Assembly (NCBI GenBank): GCA_963785115.1
Contig: CAWATY010000009.1
Location: 1-64,000, forward strand
Length of the DNA stretch: 64,000 nt
Reading direction: 5' to 3'
Source of the DNA: JACCWP01 sp963785115
Lineage (GTDB): Bacteria > Actinomycetota > Actinomycetes > Propionibacteriales > Nocardioidaceae
Shown: positions 15,848 to 24,641 of the stretch, one piece after another
Layout of the letters: each line of letters starts with the position of its first letter
Position numbering within the stretch: position 1 is the stretch's first letter
Notes under the pieces: generated by a model
Database searches by the model: none
Told to the model about the DNA's origin: nothing
The model's input: the letters and a program-made list of their open reading frames with translations, nothing else
Position numbers and translations under genes: made by a program

Positions 15848-17004
15848 CCGGGTCAGCGACCGCCCCTGGCCGGGTCGTCATCGAGGCCGACGGCGGCTCG
15901 CGCGGCAACCCCGGGCCGGCGGCCTACGGGGCGCTGCTGCGGGACGCCGACACCGGGGCGCTGATCGCGGAGTCGGCGGCGACGCTCGGCACCGCGTCGA
16001 ACAACGTGGCGGAGTACCGCGCCCTGATCGCCGGCCTGGAGCTGTTCCGCGAGCACGCACCCGGGGCCAACCTCGAGGTGCGGATGGACTCCAAGCTCGT
16101 CATCGAGCAGATGGCGGGCCGGTGGAAGATCAAGCACCCGGACATGCGCCCGCTGGCGCTGGAGGCACAGCGGCTGGTCCCCCCGGACACGGTGTGGACG
16201 TGGGTGCCGCGGGCCGACAACGCCGCCGCCGACGCCCTCGTCAACGCGGTGCTCGACGGCGCCCGTGGGTCGGGCGTCTCCGTACCCGACGACTTCGGCC
16301 CGGACGAGACCGAGCCGGCGGACGACGCGCCGCAGCCGGCTCCGCACGACCCGGTGGTGGGCTGGCGGCGTCCCGAGCACGGCACGCCCACGACCGTGCT
16401 GCTGCTTCGCCATGGCGTCACGGCGAGCACGGAGGCCAAGCTCTTCTGCGGCCGCGGCGGCGGCGACCCCGGCCTCACCGCGACCGGCCGCCAGCAGGCC
16501 CAGCGGGCAGCCGACTGGCTGGTCCGGAGGGCCGCGGCGGACCCGGTCGACCACGTCGTCGCCTCACCGCTGCTGCGGGCGCAGCAGACCGCAGCACCCG
16601 CGGCCGAGGCCCTCGGCCTGCCCGTCGAGACCGTCGACGACCTGGCCGAGCTCGCCTTCGGCCAGTGGGACGGGTTGACGATCGACCAGGTGCGGGCGGG
16701 CTGGCCGGAGCTGCTCGCCCGGTGGTTCGACGACCAGCGTGCTGCCCCGCCCGGCGGTGAGTCGCTGGCCGCGCTCGACAAGCGGGTCGGCGCCGCTCTG
16801 AAGCGGCTGCTCGACGAGCACGCCGGTCGCACCGTCCTGGTGGTGAGCCACGTGACGCCGATCAAGTCGATCGTCCGGCACGCCCTGGACGCCCCTCCCC
16901 GGGTGCTGCACCGGATGCAGCTCGCCCCCGCCTCCTTCACCCTCGCCCAGTGGTGGCCCGACGGCGTCACCGCCCTCCGCACCTTCTCCCACGTCCCCGA
17001 CTGA
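15844..17004 (+). CDS. Bifunctional RNase H / histidine phosphatase (CobC-like)
   Basis: This 386-aa protein has an N-terminal RNase HI domain (residues 8-140) with the acidic site D16 (IEADGGSRGNPGPAAYG), E57 (NNVAEYRAL), D82 (RMDSKLVI) and a late Asp (PRADNAAADAL). After a Pro/Asp-rich linker comes a histidine phosphatase domain (about 178-380) with the LLLRHG motif and VVSHVTPI. The mycobacterial homologue Rv2228c degrades RNA:DNA hybrids and its C-terminal domain has acid/alpha-ribazole phosphatase activity, so it may serve DNA upkeep and cobalamin nucleotide-loop metabolism. The start GTG overlaps the zinc-ribbon stop (GTGA). Confidence 0.93.
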   Translation: MTGSATAPGRVVIEADGGSRGNPGPAAYGALLRDADTGALIAESAATLGTASNNVAEYRALIAGLELFREHAPGANLEVRMDSKLVIEQMAGRWKIKHPDMRPLALEAQRLVPPDTVWTWVPRADNAAADALVNAVLDGARGSGVSVPDDFGPDETEPADDAPQPAPHDPVVGWRRPEHGTPTTVLLLRHGVTASTEAKLFCGRGGGDPGLTATGRQQAQRAADWLVRRAAADPVDHVVASPLLRAQQTAAPAAEALGLPVETVDDLAELAFGQWDGLTIDQVRAGWPELLARWFDDQRAAPPGGESLAALDKRVGAALKRLLDEHAGRTVLVVSHVTPIKSIVRHALDAPPRVLHRMQLAPASFTLAQWWPDGVTALRTFSHVPD

Positions 17005-17015
17005 CCCTGTCTTCT

Positions 17016-17042
17016 CCCGCGCGCGCCCGCGGGGGCGCGGGG
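17016..17042. terminator. GC-rich hairpin between convergent genes
   Basis: CCCGCGC pairs with GCGCGGG around a GC-rich loop, followed by GGTTT on the plus strand. It lies in the 44-bp gap between the RNase H-phosphatase stop (17004) and the YaaA stop (17049) and probably ends transcription from at least the plus side. Confidence 0.55.
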
Positions 17043-17048
17043 GTTTGG

Positions 17049-17816
17049 TCAGAGCTCGGCGACGAGCACGTCGACATCGGTGTCGGTTCGCGCCTCGAGG
17101 CGCCAGCCGAGGTCGCGCAGCCGGTCCAGCAGGCCGCGCGCCGTCCGCGGGGCCGGACCGGACTCGAGCAGCGACCGCACCAGCCGGCCCTTGGTGGCCT
17201 TGTTGAAGTGGCTGACCGACCGCCGGACACCGCCCGCCTCGTGCAGCACCCGCAGCCGCACCGTCCGCCGGGTCAGCACACCGGTCGGCCGCCAGAAGCC
17301 CGCGTACGCCGTGGAGCGGAGGTCGAGGACCGGGCCGCCCCCGGCGAGCAGCGGTACCTCGTCGGCCAGCACCCCGCGCCACCCGGCGGCCACCGGACCG
17401 ACGCCGGGCAGGCGCGCGTCGCCCGGCAGCCGGTAGGCCGGGATCCGGTCGCCGGGGCGTACGAGCCCGAACAGCCCGCTGGTCACCAGCACCGACGCGG
17501 CAGCCCGACGCCTCGCGGCGGCGTTGAGGCCTCCGAGGTCGAGGGCCGCGTAGAGCACCCCGGTGTAGACCCGCTCGGCCCGGGCCGTCGGTGCCGTGAG
17601 CAGGGCGGCGTTGCGCAGCACGTCACCGGTGAGCGCCTCGCTGAGCCCGAGCGTTGCGCGGGCGCCCTCGGGGTCGGAGCGACAGTGCTGCACGAGCGCG
17701 TCCAGGACCAGTCGGCGCTGCCCGGTCAGCGCGGGGGACGACAAGGTCGCGAGGTCGAGGCGCCGGCCGCGTACCGGCGCGGTCTTGCCCTCCGACGGCG
17801 GCAGCAGCACGAGCAC
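17049..17816 (-). CDS. yaaA: YaaA family peroxide-stress protein (DUF328)
   Basis: This 255-aa protein has the YaaA signature at its N-terminus (LVLLPPSEGKT), then RVYTGVLYAALD, SGLFGLVRPGDRIPAYRL, and the late VSHFNKATKGRLVRSLL, all landmarks of the family. In E. coli YaaA lowers free iron during hydrogen peroxide stress and binds DNA. The start is a GTG with an alternative GTG two codons later. It follows the permease gene on the same strand by 33 bp and converges with the RNase H-phosphatase gene. Confidence 0.9.
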   Translation of the reverse strand: MLVLLPPSEGKTAPVRGRRLDLATLSSPALTGQRRLVLDALVQHCRSDPEGARATLGLSEALTGDVLRNAALLTAPTARAERVYTGVLYAALDLGGLNAAARRRAAASVLVTSGLFGLVRPGDRIPAYRLPGDARLPGVGPVAAGWRGVLADEVPLLAGGGPVLDLRSTAYAGFWRPTGVLTRRTVRLRVLHEAGGVRRSVSHFNKATKGRLVRSLLESGPAPRTARGLLDRLRDLGWRLEARTDTDVDVLVAEL

Positions 17817-17848
17817 CGAGCGAGACTACGGACCCCGTCGCCGGCGCC

Positions 17849-19099
17849 TCACCCGAGCCCGGTCGCTCCCGCCCATGCCCACAGCACCACCGTGCACAGC
17901 GCCACCATCGGAACGGTCGTCACCAGCCCGAGCAGGGTGAAGTCACGCGCACTCGGAGCGGTGCCCGCCCGCCGCAGCACCCGGCGCCACAGCAGATTGG
18001 CCAGCGAACCGGCGTACGTGAGGTTCGCTCCGACGTCGACGCCGACCAGCAGAGCCAGCAGTGCGACCGGACCGAGCGGCGCGACCACCGGCAGCAGCAG
18101 CAGGGTGGCGGGCAGATTGTTGAGCAGGGTGGCGGCGGCGGTGCCGATCAGGGCCACGACCAGGAGCGCGCCGAGACCGGTGTCGTCCGGCACCGCGGCC
18201 CGGACGTGCTCGCCCACCTCACCGCCCCCGACCGCTGCGACGACGACCGCCCAGCAGAGCACGAACCAGCAGAACGGCAGCTGAGCGGCGATCAGCGTGC
18301 GTCGCCCACCGGTCGTCTGTCGCTGGAGTGCAACGCCGGCGAGCACCGCCGCCCCGGCCGCGGCCGCCCAGGCGGGGTCGAGACCGAATGGAGAGGTGGC
18401 GACGAAGCCGGCCAGCGTCGCGCCGACGACGATCAGCGGCAGCCGGGGGACGCGCTCCGCGGGGTCGGGGTCGTCGTGGCCGCGAGTGGAGAGGGTCCGG
18501 CGGAACCACAGCCGCAGCAACACGTACTCACCGAGGACGGCGACCACGAAGACCGGGGCGGTCGCACCGGTGAAGGCGAGGAAGGACAGGCCGGTCGCGC
18601 CGTAGACCAGCAGGTTGGTGAGGTTGGAGACCGGCAGCAACAGCGATGCGGAATTGGCCAGCCGCACGCACGCGACCTGGTGCGGGCGTGGGGGCAGCTC
18701 CTGGTGATCGGCTGCGGTGGTGACGACCGGGGTCAGCAGCACCACGGTGGCGTCCAGGCTGAGTACCGCCGTCGTGGAGGCGGCGGAGGCGAACGTCGCA
18801 TCGAGCATCCGGTAAGGGCGCCCGCGCGCCCGCAGCCCGAGCTGGGTGCCGAGGGCATGGAACACTCCGAGCGCCGCCGCCGCATGGCCGAGGACCAGCA
18901 CCGCGACGAGGAACACCACCACGGGTGCCAGGGCGCGTACCTCGTCGACGGCCCTGTCGACCGCGACCGCCTCGGTGGCGAGCACCAGGGCGGCCGCGAG
19001 CGTCCCGACCACCAGCTCGGCCCGGGCCGACTGCGTGGCCAGCACCGTGCCGACCATCGCGAGCAGCGCCCCGACGGCCACGACCTCGTCGGGAGCCAC
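17849..19099 (-). CDS. ArsB/SLC13-like integral membrane anion or ion transporter
   Basis: This 416-aa protein is very hydrophobic with 10-12 helices in two inverted halves. Each half has the short re-entrant motif of the ion transporter superfamily: SLDATVVLLTPVV in the first and LLNNLPATLLLLPV in the second, plus VGANLTYAGSLANLLW, which matches ArsB/NhaD/CitM-type permeases. The substrate (arsenite, dicarboxylate or Na+/H+) cannot be fixed: no arsR or arsC gene lies nearby. The start is GTG. yaaA follows on the same strand, so an operon is possible. Confidence 0.75.
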   Translation of the reverse strand: MAPDEVVAVGALLAMVGTVLATQSARAELVVGTLAAALVLATEAVAVDRAVDEVRALAPVVVFLVAVLVLGHAAAALGVFHALGTQLGLRARGRPYRMLDATFASAASTTAVLSLDATVVLLTPVVTTAADHQELPPRPHQVACVRLANSASLLLPVSNLTNLLVYGATGLSFLAFTGATAPVFVVAVLGEYVLLRLWFRRTLSTRGHDDPDPAERVPRLPLIVVGATLAGFVATSPFGLDPAWAAAAGAAVLAGVALQRQTTGGRRTLIAAQLPFCWFVLCWAVVVAAVGGGEVGEHVRAAVPDDTGLGALLVVALIGTAAATLLNNLPATLLLLPVVAPLGPVALLALLVGVDVGANLTYAGSLANLLWRRVLRRAGTAPSARDFTLLGLVTTVPMVALCTVVLWAWAGATGLG

Positions 19100-19150
19100 G
19101 GGAGAACGCTAGGCGGCGGGCTCGGTGACGCGGCGGCTACCCTGTGCCTG

Positions 19151-19580
19151 CGGACGAGCTGGCCGGGCGGCCGCGGCGGGCCACGTGCCCGTCGAGGAAG
19201 GTCCGGACTCCGAAGGGCAGGGTGGTGGGCAACGCCCACCCAGGGTGACCTGCGGGACAGTGCCACAGAGAACAGACCGCCAACGGCCGTACGGTCCTTC
19301 GGGGCCGGACGGTACGGGCAAGGGTGAAACGGTGGTGTAAGAGACCACCAGCGTCCCGGGCAACCGGGGCGGCTCGGTAAACCCCACCCGGAGCAAGGCC
19401 AAGAGGGTCGGGAGCCACCACGGTGGCGACCGGCCTGCGCGGACGATCGAGGGCTGCCCGCCCGAGTCCGCGGGTAGGCCGCACGAGGGCGCCGGCGACG
19501 GTGCTCCTAGATGGATGGCCGCCTCGGTCGCACCCTCGGGTGCGGCCGGACAGGATCCGGCCTACAGGCCGGCTCGTCCG
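19151..19580 (+). ncRNA. rnpB: RNase P RNA (bacterial type A)
   Basis: The catalytic RNA that matures tRNA 5' ends. P1 is formed by CGGACGAGC at the 5' end (19151) and GCTCGTCCG ending near 19580. The universally conserved core is present: GAGGAAGGTCCGGACTCC near 19188, ACAGTGCCACAGAGAACAGA near 19258, GGGTGAAACGGTGGTGTAAG near 19322, GAGACCACCAG, GTAAACCCC near 19377, and GAGTCCGCGGGTAG near 19463 with TAGATGGATGG near 19508. The sequence follows the Streptomyces/mycobacterial form. It fills the gap between the permease and the DinB gene; the exact ends are within a few bases. Confidence 0.95.
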
Positions 19581-19613
19581 CCCCACCTGTCCTGGCCTGC
19601 CTAGGCTGTCGCG

Positions 19614-20123
19614 ATGACCGATGTGACGCCGGTGGCGCGTTCACGACCGATCCAGCACGGCTCCGAGCGGACGATCCTGGAGAGCATGCTCGACTTCTAC
19701 CGGGCAACGGTGGTCCACAAGGTGGCCGGTCTGACCGACAGCCAGGCGTTCACCGCGGCTGTCTCGCCCTCCACGCTGACCCCAGCCACCGTGGTCAAGC
19801 ACCTGACCGGAACGGAGCGGTATTGGTTCAGCATCGACTTCGCGGACCTGGACGTGACCCGGCCGTGGACCGACGACGACCTGCACAGCAATTTCCGGAT
19901 CGAGCCCCGCGACACGCTGGCCACGATCGTGGCCGACTATGTCGAGGAGTGCGAGCAGTCTCGACGCGCGGTCGAAGATGCCCACCTCGACGATGCCGCC
20001 CGCGCAGACGGCATGGACTTCAGCCTGCGCTACGCCATGGTCCACATGATCCAGGAGACCGCGCGGCACTGCGGTCATCTCGACCTGTTGCGTGAGACGA
20101 CGGACGGCGCCGTCGGCATGTGA
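19614..20123 (+). CDS. DinB-like / DUF664 mycothiol-transferase-fold protein
   Basis: This 169-aa four-helix protein of the DinB/DUF664 superfamily has a metal site of His residues: HLTGTERYWF near residue 63 and MVHMIQETARHCGHLDLLRE near 142-161 with the H-x3-H pattern. In actinobacteria these proteins are mycothiol- or bacillithiol-dependent transferases or hydrolases that act on toxins; the substrate is unknown here. The start ATG is 34 bp after RNase P RNA. No partner gene is evident. Confidence 0.85.
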   Translation: MTDVTPVARSRPIQHGSERTILESMLDFYRATVVHKVAGLTDSQAFTAAVSPSTLTPATVVKHLTGTERYWFSIDFADLDVTRPWTDDDLHSNFRIEPRDTLATIVADYVEECEQSRRAVEDAHLDDAARADGMDFSLRYAMVHMIQETARHCGHLDLLRETTDGAVGM

Positions 20124-20270
20124 CGAGCGCGTGCTTCGCGCAGCCAAGCTGGTGGATCGACGTCTGTCCCACGAGCGTCCGATTTGACACGATTCATCCG
20201 CATTGGACAATGCAGGAGTGCCCCTGGCCCGCCGAGACAGGCTTCGTCGCTCCGTCAGCCCGGTCCGGAG

Positions 20271-21143
20271 ATGAAAATCCTGTGTTTCCACGCGGGGGAC
20301 GGCGTGCGGCTCGGCGTCGCCACCGATGCCGGAGTCGTCGACGTACGGGCGACGGCCGACAAGGCGGGACTTCCGGCCCCCCGTACCACCCGGGAGCTGA
20401 TCGGCGGTGGCCCCGCGAGCCTGGAGCAGCTCACCCGGGTTCTGGAGTCGGCCGGTGACGAGGTGATCGCCGGGGGCGTGGACCACGCCCCTCCGGTGCC
20501 CGACCCCGCCAAGCTGATCTGCGTCGGCGCGAACTACCGCAAGCACTCGGAGGAGGCGGGACTGCCGGTGCCCGAGCAGCCCATCTACTTCGCGAAGTAC
20601 CGCAACAGCCTGTCCGGCCACGGACAGGACGTGGCCATCCCGGCCGTGACGCGGAAGGTCGACTACGAGGTCGAGCTCGTGGCCGTCATCGGTCGGCCGG
20701 CCCGACGCGTGGGCGTCGCCGACGCCCTCGACCACGTCTTCGGGTACGCCACCGGCAACGACCTGTCGGCGCGAGAGCTACAGATGCGCTCGAGCCAGTG
20801 GATGTACGGGAAGGCGATCGACGGGTTCGCGCCGCTCGGCCCGTACCTGGTGACAGCCGATGAGGTGCCCGACCCGCAGGACCTCGCCCTGAGCACGTGG
20901 GTGAATGGTGAGCGGCGCCAGCACTCCACGACCAAGGACATGGTCTTCTCGGTCGCCGAGCTGGTCAGCGACCTCTCGCAGATCATGACGCTCGAGCCCG
21001 GCGACCTCATCTTTACCGGGACCCCCGAGGGCGTCGTCCTGGGCATGGCCGACCAGGTCTGGCTGCGGCCCGGCGACGCGGTCGCGTGCGAGGTCAGTGG
21101 GCTGGGTCGGCTCGTGACCCACCTGGTTTCCGACGAGGACTGA
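20271..21143 (+). CDS. Fumarylacetoacetate hydrolase family protein
   Basis: The ATG at 20271 (MKILCFHAGDG) gives 290 aa. The C-terminal FAH domain (about 80-285) has KLICVGANYRKHSEEAG, DYEVELVAVIGRPARRV with the E-x-E metal ligands, GYATGNDLSARELQ and LIFTGTPEGVVLGM. Members cleave or isomerise 2-oxo-4-enoate or acylpyruvate compounds in aromatic and amino-acid breakdown (ureidoglycolate lyase, HpaG-like, oxaloacetate decarboxylase types). The exact substrate is not set by the sequence. A 12-bp repeat begins at its stop codon, and an NhaC-type transporter follows in the same direction. Confidence 0.9.
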   Translation: MKILCFHAGDGVRLGVATDAGVVDVRATADKAGLPAPRTTRELIGGGPASLEQLTRVLESAGDEVIAGGVDHAPPVPDPAKLICVGANYRKHSEEAGLPVPEQPIYFAKYRNSLSGHGQDVAIPAVTRKVDYEVELVAVIGRPARRVGVADALDHVFGYATGNDLSARELQMRSSQWMYGKAIDGFAPLGPYLVTADEVPDPQDLALSTWVNGERRQHSTTKDMVFSVAELVSDLSQIMTLEPGDLIFTGTPEGVVLGMADQVWLRPGDAVACEVSGLGRLVTHLVSDED

Positions 21144-21189
21144 GACACGGACCGAGACAAGAACTGAGACAAGGACCGAGACAAGGACT
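21142..21189 (+). repeat. 12-bp minisatellite GAGACAAGGAC(C/T) between two genes
   Basis: Four 12-bp units run from the FAH stop codon (21141-21143) to 8 bp before the transporter start at 21198, with a decayed fifth copy in the last FAH codons (GACGAGGACT). The array occupies almost the whole spacer, so its copy number would set the distance between the genes. Confidence 0.88.
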
Positions 21190-21197
21190 GATCCGCC

Positions 21198-22778
21198 ATG
21201 GAACCGTCGATCCTGTCCGTGCTTCCCCCGGTCGTCACCATCGGCCTGGCCATCGCCACCCGTCGCGTCCTGCTGTCCCTCTCGGTCGGCATCGTGTTCG
21301 GCGCCCTGATGTACACCGAGTGGAACGTCGCCGACAGCGTCGAGCTCGTGTACGACGCGGCCAGCGGCCTGGTCGTCGCCGAGGGCGTCGTGGCCGAGGA
21401 GATGTACATCCTCGCGTTCATCTTCCTGTTGGGGATCCTCACCTCGTTGGTGTACATCTCCGGGGGACTGGCGGCCTTCACCGCCTGGGCGACCAGAAGG
21501 GTGCGGACCCGGGCCCAGGCGCAGCTGGTCCCGATCGTCCTGGGCATCGTGATCTTCTTCGACGACGCCTTCAGCTGTCTGGTCGGCGGCAACGTCAGCA
21601 GGCCGATCACCGACGAGTACCGGGTCTCCCGGGCGAAGCTGTCGTATCTGGTCGACTCCACCGCCGCGCCGGTGATCATCCTGATGCCGCTCTCGGGCTG
21701 GGCGGCGTTCATCGCCGTCACCATGACCGGCATCTTCGACTCGAACGGGATCACCGAGTACACCGGGTACGAGGCGTTCCTGCTGACCATCCCGACGAAC
21801 TACTACGCGATCACCGCGCTGCTGTTCGTGTTCGCCGTCGCCCTGTTCGGCCTCAACTTCGGGCCGATGCGCAAGCACGAGGAGCGGGCCGTCCAGGACG
21901 GCGCCGTCTACGACGCATCGCGCGGCGGCGTGCCCGGCGAGGCTGACCGTACGCTCCAGCAGCGCAGCGACGGGAAGGTCAGCGACCTCCTGCTGCCGGT
22001 GACGACACTCGTCGGCGTCACCGTTGCCCTCGCCCTCTGGATCGGCATCACCGGCACCGAGGGTGAGCTGACGGCCTTGGACGTGCTCGCCAACACCGAC
22101 GTCATCAAGTCACTGTTCTACGGCGGTCTGGCTGCCTGCGCGGTGTCGGTCGCGATCCTGCTCAAGAAGCACACGCCCGGGAGCCAATTGGGCAAGGCTT
22201 CCCTGTCAGGGTTCGCATCCATGCTGACCGCGGCGGCCGTGCTGTTCCTGGCCTGGGTGACGGCAGAAATCGTCTCCCTGCTCGGGATCGGGGAGTACGT
22301 CGCCGGTTTCATCGACGGCGACCTGGCGTACGCCCTGTTGCCGGCGATCCTGTTCCTGCTCGCCTCGTTCATCTCGTTCTCGATCGGCAGCACGTTCGGG
22401 ACGTTCGGGCTGATCCTGCCGATCGCCGCCGAGATCGTGGCCACGGTGGACATCGACCTGCTGATCCCGGCCTTCGGGGCGGTCCTCGCGGGCGCGATCT
22501 TCGGCGACCACACCTCTCCACTGTCCGACACCACGATCCTGTCGGCGATCGGCTCCGGCATCCATCTGGTCGACCACGTGACCACCCAGCTGCCGTACGC
22601 CCTCGTCTGCTCCGCCGTCTCGGTCGTGGGTTACGTCGTGCTCGGAGTCACCGAGAGCCTGGCGATCGGGCTGGTCGCAACGCTTGCGACCTTGGCGCTT
22701 GCCGTGCTCGTGCTGCGGGCGAAGGCGGTGCCGAGCCTGGAGGAACGGGAGCCCTCGTCCGGCCGGCTCACGCGGTGA
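21198..22778 (+). CDS. NhaC-family Na+/H+ antiporter (or related carrier)
   Basis: This 526-aa protein has 11-13 membrane helices. Family marks are IVIFFDDAFSCLVGG near residue 115, RAKLSYLVDSTAAPVIIL near 145 (S-T-x-A-P loop), SIGSTFGTFGLILPIAAE near 395 and GAIFGDHTSPLSDTTILSA near 435, typical of NhaC/MleN. Relatives exchange Na+ for H+, sometimes with an organic acid as in malate-lactate antiport. Placement right after an FAH-family hydrolase suggests that an organic acid could be the substrate (inference). Confidence 0.88.
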   Translation: MEPSILSVLPPVVTIGLAIATRRVLLSLSVGIVFGALMYTEWNVADSVELVYDAASGLVVAEGVVAEEMYILAFIFLLGILTSLVYISGGLAAFTAWATRRVRTRAQAQLVPIVLGIVIFFDDAFSCLVGGNVSRPITDEYRVSRAKLSYLVDSTAAPVIILMPLSGWAAFIAVTMTGIFDSNGITEYTGYEAFLLTIPTNYYAITALLFVFAVALFGLNFGPMRKHEERAVQDGAVYDASRGGVPGEADRTLQQRSDGKVSDLLLPVTTLVGVTVALALWIGITGTEGELTALDVLANTDVIKSLFYGGLAACAVSVAILLKKHTPGSQLGKASLSGFASMLTAAAVLFLAWVTAEIVSLLGIGEYVAGFIDGDLAYALLPAILFLLASFISFSIGSTFGTFGLILPIAAEIVATVDIDLLIPAFGAVLAGAIFGDHTSPLSDTTILSAIGSGIHLVDHVTTQLPYALVCSAVSVVGYVVLGVTESLAIGLVATLATLALAVLVLRAKAVPSLEEREPSSGRLTR

Positions 22779-22840
22779 GAGTGGCGGCGCCTGCTGGGTG
22801 AGGGCGCGCTCGAGTCGCGCACTCGTCGACCCTGAATACC

Positions 22841-23422
22841 GTGGGGCGCGTGCGGTTGCCCTCTTTGCCCAGTCCCTCGGATCTGCTGGCAGCACTCGAG
22901 CGCACCACCGATGCCGTTGAGCGACTGGTGGCGGCCGTGCCGCAGTTCGCCGCCCTGCCCGGGGTGGTGGATCGCGTCGTGACGGACGTCGACGGACTGC
23001 TCGGCCGCATCGAGGCGACCCGGGCCGAGGCTCAGGAGGTGGCCCAGCGTACGGAGACGACGCGGGCCAAGGCCGACCAGCTCATCGACGACACCGTGGC
23101 CTCCGTCGCCCGGGTGGCCACCCTGCTCGACTCGCTGGAGCCGTCGCTGACCAAGCTGCAGCCGACGATCGAACGGTTGGCCGACACGACGGACCCGCGC
23201 GAGGTCGACGCGCTTGTGCAGCTCATCGACCACCTGCCGCTGCTCGCGACGCAGGTCGAGCGGGACGTCCTCCCGGTGATGCGGACTCTCAGCAGCGTGG
23301 CGCCAGACCTCCACGAGCTTCTGGAGGTGTCCCGCCAGCTCAACGAGATGCTCGCCAAGCTGCCCGGCATGGGCAGGATCAAGAAGCGGGTCGAGGAGCA
23401 GCAGGAGGACGAGGACCGCTGA
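22841..23422 (+). CDS. Coiled-coil protein of unknown function
   Basis: This 193-aa protein has no membrane segment. It has a short amphipathic N-terminus (LPSLPSPSDLLAALERTTDA), then long heptad-like helices (RIEATRAEAQEVAQRTETTR, AKADQLIDDTVASVARVATL) and a charged tail RVEEQQEDEDR. The form recalls apolipoprotein-like or phasin-like helical bundles. The GTG at 22841 is used; the GTG at 22850 is equally possible as neither has a clear ribosome site. I do not recognise a named family, although similar proteins are common in this lineage. Confidence 0.65.
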   Translation: MGRVRLPSLPSPSDLLAALERTTDAVERLVAAVPQFAALPGVVDRVVTDVDGLLGRIEATRAEAQEVAQRTETTRAKADQLIDDTVASVARVATLLDSLEPSLTKLQPTIERLADTTDPREVDALVQLIDHLPLLATQVERDVLPVMRTLSSVAPDLHELLEVSRQLNEMLAKLPGMGRIKKRVEEQQEDEDR

Positions 23423-23449
23423 CGGGACGCCACCGACGAACGGCTCCGG

Positions 23450-23968
23450 TCAGTCCGCCGCGCGCATGTCCTTCAACGTGGTGTGGAGCTCGGTCGTGAG
23501 GTCGCGCTGCAGCTCTGCCGCCTCCTTGTCTCCGGTGACACAACTCTCCTCGGGCGGGGCGATGTAGTACAGGTAGTGCTCGCCGACCTGCGTGATGAAG
23601 CGTCCGAGGTTCTCCTCCGGGTTCTCGGCCGCCTCCTCCTTGACGTGTTCCGGCGTCTCCTCGGAGACCACCACCTGACCGATGGGGTACGGGCTCACTG
23701 CGGCTTCCGCGCCTGCCTCGCAGGTCGGGCCGCCGGCCGACGCCAGGCTCTCGGTGGAGAAGTACAGGGCGGGCTGACCCTCTTCGGCCTCGCCCATGGC
23801 ATACGTGAGGTCGGAGAGCTCTGCCGGGACGGGTAGCTCCAGATCGACCTCCGGGAAGGAGATCGTGCTGGGAGCGGGTGGGTCGGAGGTATCGTCGCCG
23901 GCCGAGCAGCCGACCATGCCTCCTGCGAGCGCGGCCGCCAGCGCGGCCCACGCTAAGCGCGTCGCCAT
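23450..23968 (-). CDS. Putative lipoprotein, 172 aa
   Basis: The ATG at 23968 opens a lipoprotein signal (AALAAALAGGMVGC, lipid Cys near residue 20) followed by an Asp/Pro-rich spacer. The mature part has a mixed fold (LYFSTESLASAGGPTCEAGA, YLYYIAPPEESCVTG) with two further Cys that may pair. It would sit on the outer face of the membrane. Function unknown. Its start overlaps the end of the upstream lipoprotein gene by 16 bp, so the two are probably one operon. Confidence 0.72.
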   Translation of the reverse strand: MATRLAWAALAAALAGGMVGCSAGDDTSDPPAPSTISFPEVDLELPVPAELSDLTYAMGEAEEGQPALYFSTESLASAGGPTCEAGAEAAVSPYPIGQVVVSEETPEHVKEEAAENPEENLGRFITQVGEHYLYYIAPPEESCVTGDKEAAELQRDLTTELHTTLKDMRAAD

Positions 23969-24573
23969 GCCGTGAAGGAGTGGATCTCCCACCCCGAGTG
24001 GTGGTGCCAGCCTGCGCCGGTGTGTCCCGGATCCCAGAACACGAAACCCTGCACCCGGATGTTTGTGCCCTGGCCTGGTGGGATCGACCAGCCGCTGCGG
24101 CGGCGGAACTTCCGGTCGGTCTCGATGTGGATGTAACGCATGTCCTCCGGCCCGGACAGCCGTGGATCGGTGAGCGGGCACGTCCAGTCGCCGTCGGGGT
24201 TGATCTGTTCGCATGACCACACCCTCGCGTGATTGAGCTGGATGAACGTCGGGACGCCGTTGACCCTGCACGGCGGGTGCAGTGCTCTGCGGTCCGGGAT
24301 GCCGGGTTTGAAGCCGCCACCCTGGAAGGTGGCGCCGCCCGCAGAGCTGCGCTGCGTGCCCAGGATCCGGCGCAGCGTGGTGACCGTGGCGCGGCAGTTC
24401 ACGTGCGGGTTCCAGGACGGGCGCGTGCGCGCATCCTGGATGAATCCGGGCAGGTCCGGCTGCGCCGTTGCGTCGGCCGGGGGCGGCGGCTTGTTGTCGG
24501 CGCAGCCCGCCAGGACCAGGGCCAGGGCGAACCCCGACGCCACGGCTGCCGTCCGCCCACGCGACCCATGCAC
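23953..24573 (-). CDS. Lipoprotein with C-terminal OB-like GWHHHSGWEIH motif
   Basis: The GTG at 24573 gives 206 aa with a lipobox (FALALVLAGCADN, Cys near residue 23). The mature part holds four further Cys (VNCRATV, HPPCRVNG, SCEQINPDGDWTCPL), likely two disulfides. The end reads QGFVFWDPGHTGAGWHHHSG and WEIHSFTAW, a phrase met in exported actinobacterial proteins, some linked to nuclease-like OB folds. It is directly downstream of the secreted HNH nuclease gene, so a joint role on extracellular DNA is possible but unproven. Confidence 0.65.
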   Translation of the reverse strand: MHGSRGRTAAVASGFALALVLAGCADNKPPPPADATAQPDLPGFIQDARTRPSWNPHVNCRATVTTLRRILGTQRSSAGGATFQGGGFKPGIPDRRALHPPCRVNGVPTFIQLNHARVWSCEQINPDGDWTCPLTDPRLSGPEDMRYIHIETDRKFRRRSGWSIPPGQGTNIRVQGFVFWDPGHTGAGWHHHSGWEIHSFTAWRRA

Positions 24574-24641
24574 AGACGCACCATAGGCCGCTTCCCGTCG
24601 TGCCGGATACCTGCGCCTGGGGGCAGCGCGGCGGTGGTGCC

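Noticed and set aside
17849..19099. Arsenite exporter ArsB
   Set aside because: The fold fits the superfamily, but no ars genes are nearby and the sequence does not fix the substrate.
17654..19327. A 557-codon plus-strand opening over yaaA, the permease and the rnpB start
   Set aside because: It runs antisense to two genes with clear family motifs and into the RNase P RNA; composition is Gln/Arg/Gly-rich shadow text.
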